Of a DNA stretch of 64,000 nucleotides, positions 57,632 to 64,000 are shown piece after piece. Both the position numbers and the translations under genes were made by a program. Source of the DNA: Archilochus colubris (Eukaryota > Chordata > Aves > Apodiformes > Trochilidae); NCBI GenBank assembly GCA_023079485.1, contig CM041084.1:104352467-104416466 (forward strand), read 5' to 3'. The notes below the pieces were generated by a model. The model did no database searches, was not told where the DNA came from, and saw nothing but the letters and a program-made list of their open reading frames with translations. Within the stretch, counting starts at the first letter, position 1. Every line of letters starts with the position of its first letter.

Positions 57632-57637
57632 ATGAAG
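57632..57637. repeat. Target site duplication (right)
   Basis: ATGAAG directly after the CA end of the solo LTR, matching the left copy. Confidence 0.85.
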
Positions 57638-59832
57638 TACAGTGGAGACCTCAATACAGGCCTGTGTTTACCTTAAATGTCAAGGGAAAAATTTTGAAGT
57701 GCTTTTCTTAGCTTGCCCACAAAATCTGAAACTGTAGTTATTTTCAATTACACGTGGCCCTCTGTGATTTTTGCTGTTTGCATGTTCAGGTGAAATAATA
57801 TGTAAAATCTGTTGAATACAGAAATAGGTATATAAGGTATGTTCTTCTTTGGTGACCCTTCGAAAGCTTATCACAGAAAGCATTTAGAAACTATTGGTTT
57901 TGGTGTATAACTGTCCATTTTTACACTCAAAATCTTGTTTATGGGCACACCTCATAAATATATATAAACTCAAGAATTTATAATCAGTGTAGTTGAATCT
58001 TAGCAGTCTAACACAACAATCATTGCTAGAGCAGATTTATTTCAGAAAGAAAAAGTTATGCAGAAAAAATTCAGTATTAGTAATACTACAGTTAAAAGCT
58101 ACATTTCCCATTTCCTAGCTTTTACTAAGATATTTTTTTCCTGATATTACACTCACTTTTCTCCTTCTCTAAAGGTTCCTAAAGCCAGTGGTTTCATTCT
58201 GGTGGTGGTGGTTTGGGATGTTCTGGTGAATTGCCAGCATCTGGAGTTGGATGCTGCAGGAAATACAAACTCCATGTTGATGGCTTCTTCCTTGCTGTAG
58301 GACCTGCATAGGGTTGTTTTATATGTTTGCTTGTTTTATTCTATTTGCTTTAAAAAACCAGCTATCAACAAGCACAGACACATTGACACCATGGAAAAAG
58401 GCTACTTTTGAAAGCTTCAGCCTCAGCTCTTGCTGAAGAATTTGCTATCAAGATTTGCTATCAGCACGCCATGAGACAGCAGCTCTAGAGTGTCTGTCTT
58501 TCCCTCATCTTGGGATCTTTTATGTTTCAAAAATCACCTTTAATTTGGCTAAAGCCTGTGGAGTGAACCAAGCTGGCCAGCTCAATCACCCCCAGCAGCT
58601 CTGCTGTGCCAGCACGGACTTCTGAGAAGACCAACAAGTCCAGCTGCTTGGCCAGCTAAATCAGTTCATGCTCATCTCTCTGGGGATGTCTTTTATTGTG
58701 TTTTAGCCTGGATCAGGAACATGCTTCCAAAGTAAGTCTCCTGCCATGCTGTTGTGCTCATTGTGGAGAGACAGTGTACTGTGCAAACTGGATCAATTTT
58801 CTATCTGAGCTTGAAGAATTTCTCCAGGAGCAGACTTTGTGGACTGAAGCTGCAAATGGGCACCCATGTCCCAGGACTGAATAACAGACAGCCTGAATTA
58901 ACCCATCATGAAATGGGAACAGTGCAGACTTTTCCTAACTTCACCTATTTATGAATGAAAAAGATGCTGTTCATTTCAAGACAAAATATTGCTCTTGCTA
59001 GCACTCTGTGGATAAATATTTGGATAACACAACTTCTGGAAGATCTAATACTTGAGATACTGATATCAGAAAGTCTTACCATATGGTGACAACTCCTAGG
59101 ATTAATTCAGACACTTGCATCAAGTCAATTCATGCTGTAGTGGATTTGTTAGTTTTTTGATGATTTTTTGTTAATTCATGCTGTAATGATAGTTGCACAC
59201 TCTTTTATGACATCTATTTCAGGCTTTTGGAAGCACATACAGATGAGTCTTCAAGGACTCATACCACGTTTTGTTGATTTCAGAGCCTAATTTGCAGAAA
59301 ATTTGAAAATGGAATTTGAAAATGGAATATTGCAGCATTCAGAGAAAATGTATCTATTACACTGGCTGACTGCCAATTTTACCTAAGTAAGCAATGCAAG
59401 GTCTCCCAAGCACCTTGCATGAGACACACATTTCAGTCCCAGTACTCCATGGAAAAGCATAACAGCTAGAAGTTCTTGTCCCTTAAATAGCATTGCCCAT
59501 GGAAAAAAAAAAAAAAAAAAAAAAAGAGCAATGTTTCTACCTTGCTCCTAGAAATGCAGCAGAGGTCTGCTTTGCTTAATAATTTGACTTCCAGCTTCTT
59601 TGAGCTGTGTCTCATAAACCTCCATAGGACACAGCAAGGCAGACTCACCAGCTTTCAAGAGATCTGTTCAAAGGCAGAGATCCCATGAAACCTTTTCCTA
59701 CAACAGTTCCCCTTTCAGAGTTGGAAACAGATTTTAGTAATCCAGAATGTAGCTCTGTAAGTGTTGGCAAAAAAGGTTCTGCCCAATGGCTGCAATGGAT
59801 AAATGCCACCAATTATTCCTTCCACACAGGTA

Positions 59833-60255
59833 GAATCATAGAATCATAGAATTGGCTGGGTTGGAAGGGACCTCAGAGATCATCAAGTCCAACCCTTGAT
59901 CCACAACCACTGTGGTTACCAGACCATGGCACTGAGTGCCACATCCAGTCTCTTTTTAAGTATCTCCAGGGATGGAGAATCCACTACTTCCCTGGGCAGC
60001 CCATTCCAATGCCGGATCACTCTCTCCATAAAGAAATGCTTTCTAATATCTAACCTAAACTTCCCCTGGCACAATTTAAGACCAAGCCCTCTTGTCTTGT
60101 TGAAAGTCGTCTGGCAAAAGAGACCAACCCCCACCTGGCTACACCCTCCTTTCAGGTAGTTGTAGAGAGTGATGAGGTCTCCCCTGAGCCGTCTCTTCTT
60201 TAGGCTGAACAGCCCCAGCTCCCTCAGCCTCTCCTCATAGGGTCTGTGCTCGAAA
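59833..60255 (-). mobile_element. CR1 LINE 3' fragment, about 420 bp
   Basis: It starts GAATCATAGAATCATAGAAT on plus and runs to about CTCATAGGGTCTGTGCTCGA. A minus frame at 59916-60134 gives the CR1 ORF2 tail ([28 protein letters not shown]). Its 3' end is nearly identical to 20398-20462. Confidence 0.94.
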
Positions 60256-63200
60256 GGTGATGGAGCTCAGGGATAAAGCTTTAAATGTTCATACTGAGTT
60301 CAGACTCTGACAAGTGCCTGTGCAGAGAATGATGCTCTGAAAAGTGGAAGAAATGAATGGCAGACCTGTTGTTTCCAGAGTTGTATCAAATCAGTATATT
60401 TTTAAACAGTGTATCTTTACACATTCATTTATTTTATTATAAAAGAAGCAGTCATTTGAGATATGCTCAGGTTTAGATAATGAAAACAATAGGAAGACTG
60501 TAGCAAATGTTCTTCCAGTTAATGCTGAAATGGTGGGATCTTTACAGCATGTTAGTAGTTTTCTAAAATATATTGTATCATCTTTTGCATTCCCTAGAGT
60601 TGCTATTTTTACTAGTCTAAGAAGTCTTGAAGTTTGTATTATAACTCTACTGGTAACATTTGTGAAATACTAACATTTTCAAACAATTTAACTAAAGCTT
60701 ATCTTCTTACAGTACAAGATAATAACTAATCTGTTTCTTTCCCAAAAAAGACACCAATCATAGGATTATGCATTGTTAGTTAATTTAAATTCTTTGTGTT
60801 CGAGGAAATACATTTAAATAATCACCATTAGCAATGATAAAGCAGTCTATAAACCAAAAGATTTTCCATCTGGTCTATAATTTACGTTAATCTTTCCTTT
60901 GCTAAACTGTAGCATAACCAGCTAGGTGGGCTGTTTCTTGTTTCTATAAGATTTATAAAAATAAAGTCCCATTTTACTAAAACTAGTGTATGGAAAATGT
61001 ACTTTGAGTTAGTCTTTATTTTGGGAGATAATTTCAGAAATAAATAGTGACAATAAGAGAAATAGTAAAGATTTCTTTAGAAACAAATCCTACAGACTTC
61101 TCGGGAAAACTGTACCAAATATTTATATGTCACATAAACCTTTTTAAAAATAGGATTGAAAATTTACAAAACTGGACCTGAAAAAGGAAAATTCTATCTA
61201 TTAATAGAAACAGTTTACCTAAGATACATAACTGTATATATTCATTCTTCCAGGGAGCAGTTACCTTGAATCTTTCTTTTCACTCCATGGGTCTTTTGCT
61301 GAGGCCTCTTATGATATTAAATTTCAGATCTAATTTGCTGACATAATCTGGTGTAAGGACATCTAGCTGCTAGGGGCTACACAAGTGTTAGTAACATCCT
61401 TCAGGTGGACCTTCAAACTGATGTCTGGGTAGTGACCTGGAAATCAGAGAGAAGTTAGCATTATACTTGACTAAGTAGTACAGACTAATTCCACAAATAG
61501 TCATATGAGTGTTTGGATGAATTTTCTTTTTTGTTTTTTCTTTTCCATTTGTTCCCAGGAAATGAGTGTTTTTAAACACAGAGATCAGGCGACACGTCAA
61601 GAAAGTCAATAAAAGGACTACAGCTACCATCTCAGACCAATTTTAGTGCAGTATAATCACCAGTATACCATATTCAACTAGGGTGGTTCAGCCCAGAGAA
61701 GAGAAGACTCTGGGGAGTCTTTAGCTAATAAATGACCAGTGTTTCTGGAGCATGTAATTACAACAAGAGATGAAGGGGAAGATGAAGTACCATCCCATTA
61801 GTTGTTGATACTGACCTTTTCACAGGATGAAGTTCTACATCAGATAGGGTGGTCTTTGGCTTACAATGAAGTCAGTAAATGCTTTTTGGTGGGTTTCTGC
61901 TGGCGCTGGATTTTGTTAAAATAGATTAAAGAAAAAAAAAAAAGATACGTAGTTTATAAATTTGGAGTGTTGCATTAAAAAAATATCTGAGTCCTCTGTT
62001 CTCTTTACCCTTTTTGTCTGTGATCCTTAAGCCCTGCAGAAGCCAGGCTAGACTCATGCCTGCTCATGGCCATATTGCAGCCTGCACAGTGCCATCAGAA
62101 CAGAGTAGCACTGAAACTTTTCAGTTTTCCATATGCTAGTGACAGACCCCTCTATCATTACCATCTCCACATATACACCCACACTCCTGCTCCTGTCTTG
62201 TTCCTCACAGAGATGATTCACTCTGGCTTTACTCCAGGGTTCCTGCATAATTTTTTTGTCACTTTGACTTTTTACAGAAGTCAATTTTTTGAGTACCTGT
62301 GGTGGGAATGCTGCTATAAAGCAGTTTTCCCAACTGCTTTGAGTCAAAGGCAAACGTTGTCATAAGATTTTTCCTAAAACCTTTAGGAAAGATCTTCAGG
62401 TATCTCTAGGGAAAATCCAAAAGGTACATGTTCTCCTCAGCTTTAATTGAATTTGATTTAGGTTCTCCAACGATAAAGAGGACAAGGATACTCAACAAGC
62501 TAATGAATGACAGGACAATTACAGGACTTACAGGACACTTACATCAAATACTTCGAGCTCTCCACTTGTAAAAACTGGTTTACTCCAGGATATACTTAGG
62601 ATCTGGCAGGTTTTCAAGAAACAGGTTGAAAAGACCAGTGGATATTCAGTCTGATAATGTATGAAGATGGTGCTGCTTGTTTTTATTCAAGCCTCTTGTA
62701 GTTTTAATGAAGTACAAAATATAGTAGGAAGTGACATGATGGATACATGCAATAAGATAATTTCCTTTCCACAATGTCACAGTTGGAACAGGAGAATATT
62801 TTTAAGCTACCCTAGAAAATGAAAGCATTTATGGCTAGAATAGCCAAATCTGATATATTTAAATTGGCAGCATGCTGCATTTATGAAAAGGTAACTTTTC
62901 TATGGAGGACACAAATATTGTATCCCACATATCCCATAGATATGTCTCTATGGTGTCCTAAAGCCACAGTGGCACAAAACCAAGGGTGGTGATATTTTCT
63001 TGCAGTCTAAATCAATAGCTTGCAGCTGATGCTTCCTGAAACAGCATACCAGGGATCTTCCTTGTACTGTGTGGCATGTAGCAAAGCCCTTGTAAAGTTA
63101 TGAAATACTTTGCTATTCACATGAATCACTATTAAAATATTAGAGGTATGTGTATCTAACCATATCTTTGAGCCTGAATTTGACAAATTTTACTGTGCAC

Positions 63201-63843
63201 TGGACTTAAAAGCATGTGAGGAGTAGGAAATGTGAATGGGTATGAAACTTAAGATAGCAATGTCATTAAGCAGTGCAACTCCTGATGCAGATGACATGAT
63301 TCTTATGCCATTTTCTCCCTCTCCAACTCTCCTTCAGCTTCTGTGTTACCCAAAGCCTGTGCCAAATATCTTCATAAACACAGGGTATTTGCTGTGTGCC
63401 CTGGATGAGCAGGAGCAGTCATTTCACAAGGAGTCAAGAGCACTGGCTGTGCATCACAGTGGTGTGGCCTGGGCTGCAGTTTCCAGCAGCCTCAGGGCAC
63501 TGAAAATAGGGGTTGAGATTTCTGCAGTGCAGTTATGTAGGGTGTCTTCCCAAGGGCTTGCAGATAGAAGCGGGTTGTACTTTTTGTGAAGGCAGCCCTG
63601 TGCTAGGAGTAAGCTGGGAAGCCTTATTTTTCCTGCCCGTATGTGACATGAGAGGTTCACAACTTGCAATGGGATGCTCTGAGATTTTGTTACAGTCCAT
63701 TAGAAATATTAATCCATATTACTACCAAGGGGGTAGGATCAGAAAGTTCTAGCTGGATGTGGAGTGTTGCTATCGTGTCTTGGCATCCCTGTGGAGCTGG
63801 GCATCAGAGCACAGACCTGCAGGCAACCCTTCCATTTACAGAA

Positions 63844-64000
63844 ACATCGAATGGTTTGGGTTGGAAGGGCCCCTAAAGACTATCTAGTTCCAACCCCTCT
63901 GCATGGGCTGGGTCACTTCCCACTCAACCTGGCCTTGAACTTGTCCAGGGATGAGGAACCCACACCTTCCCTGAGCAACCTATGCCAGTGTCTCCTTATG
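63844..64000 (-). mobile_element. CR1 LINE 3' fragment, runs off the right edge
   Basis: ATCGAATGGTTTGGGTTGGA and the following text match the CR1 3' end in reverse complement, continuing to the last base of the window. Confidence 0.93.

Larger units (their letters stand above)
55111..64000. other. Upstream intergenic region, no gene recognised
   Basis: About 8.9 kb beyond the ANKRD29 promoter contain an ATT-rich simple repeat (about 55170-55217), CR1 fragments (55476, 59833, 63844), a solo LTR (57315-57631) and an A-run (59503-59525). I found no CpG island or convincing exon on either strand. LAMA3 is the expected next gene in vertebrates but none of its sequence is recognisable here. Confidence 0.7.

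Noticed and set aside
1..64000. tRNA, rRNA, CRISPR, operon or bacterial-type features
   Set aside because: The DNA is vertebrate nuclear with spliced genes; I saw no tRNA-like A/B boxes or rRNA sequence, and prokaryotic features do not apply.
56000..64000. A first exon of LAMA3 on the plus strand
   Set aside because: Synteny predicts it nearby, but no CpG island or laminin N-terminal coding sequence is visible before the window ends.

Overview
This is vertebrate nuclear DNA, almost certainly from a bird. The evidence is repeated CR1 LINE 3' ends (copies of the motif TCATAGAATCATAGAATTGG followed by GGTTGGAAGGGACC), avian-type endogenous retroviral LTRs, short introns, and two multi-exon genes whose proteins and order match the vertebrate NPC1-ANKRD29 neighbourhood. 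I cannot name the species.

Layout: (1) 1-13,672, minus strand: the 5' part of NPC1, the lysosomal cholesterol exporter. Coding exons 1-7 (residues 1-328) lie here; the rest runs off the left edge. Exon 1 sits in a CpG island (about 13,080-14,170) that should hold the promoter. (2) 14,171-24,589: intergenic DNA plus the unmapped 3' UTR of the next gene, with an old CR1 and a short young CR1 tail. (3) 24,590-54,967, minus strand: a complete ANKRD29 gene with ten coding exons and 301 codons. All exons join in phase 0 and the inner exons each encode one 33-residue ankyrin repeat. Its promoter is a second CpG island at about 54,940-55,110. Its introns hold CR1 copies, a broken retroviral LTR pair with a primer binding site, a 260-bp purine tract and an AT palindromic tract. 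(4) 55,110-64,000: upstream DNA with a solo LTR flanked by 6-bp direct repeats and three CR1 fragments; I see no exon. In mammals LAMA3 lies on this side of ANKRD29, so it is probably just beyond the right edge.

The two genes are head-to-tail on the minus strand, each with its own CpG-island promoter, and nothing suggests a shared function. I rebuilt exon boundaries by hand from GT/AG sites, reading frame, and remembered human protein sequence and exon lengths. I found no novel multi-gene system. The most unusual structure is the head-to-head inverted LTR pair at about 41,330-41,760. Most small open frames in the window are chance frames in introns, CpG-island DNA or CR1.
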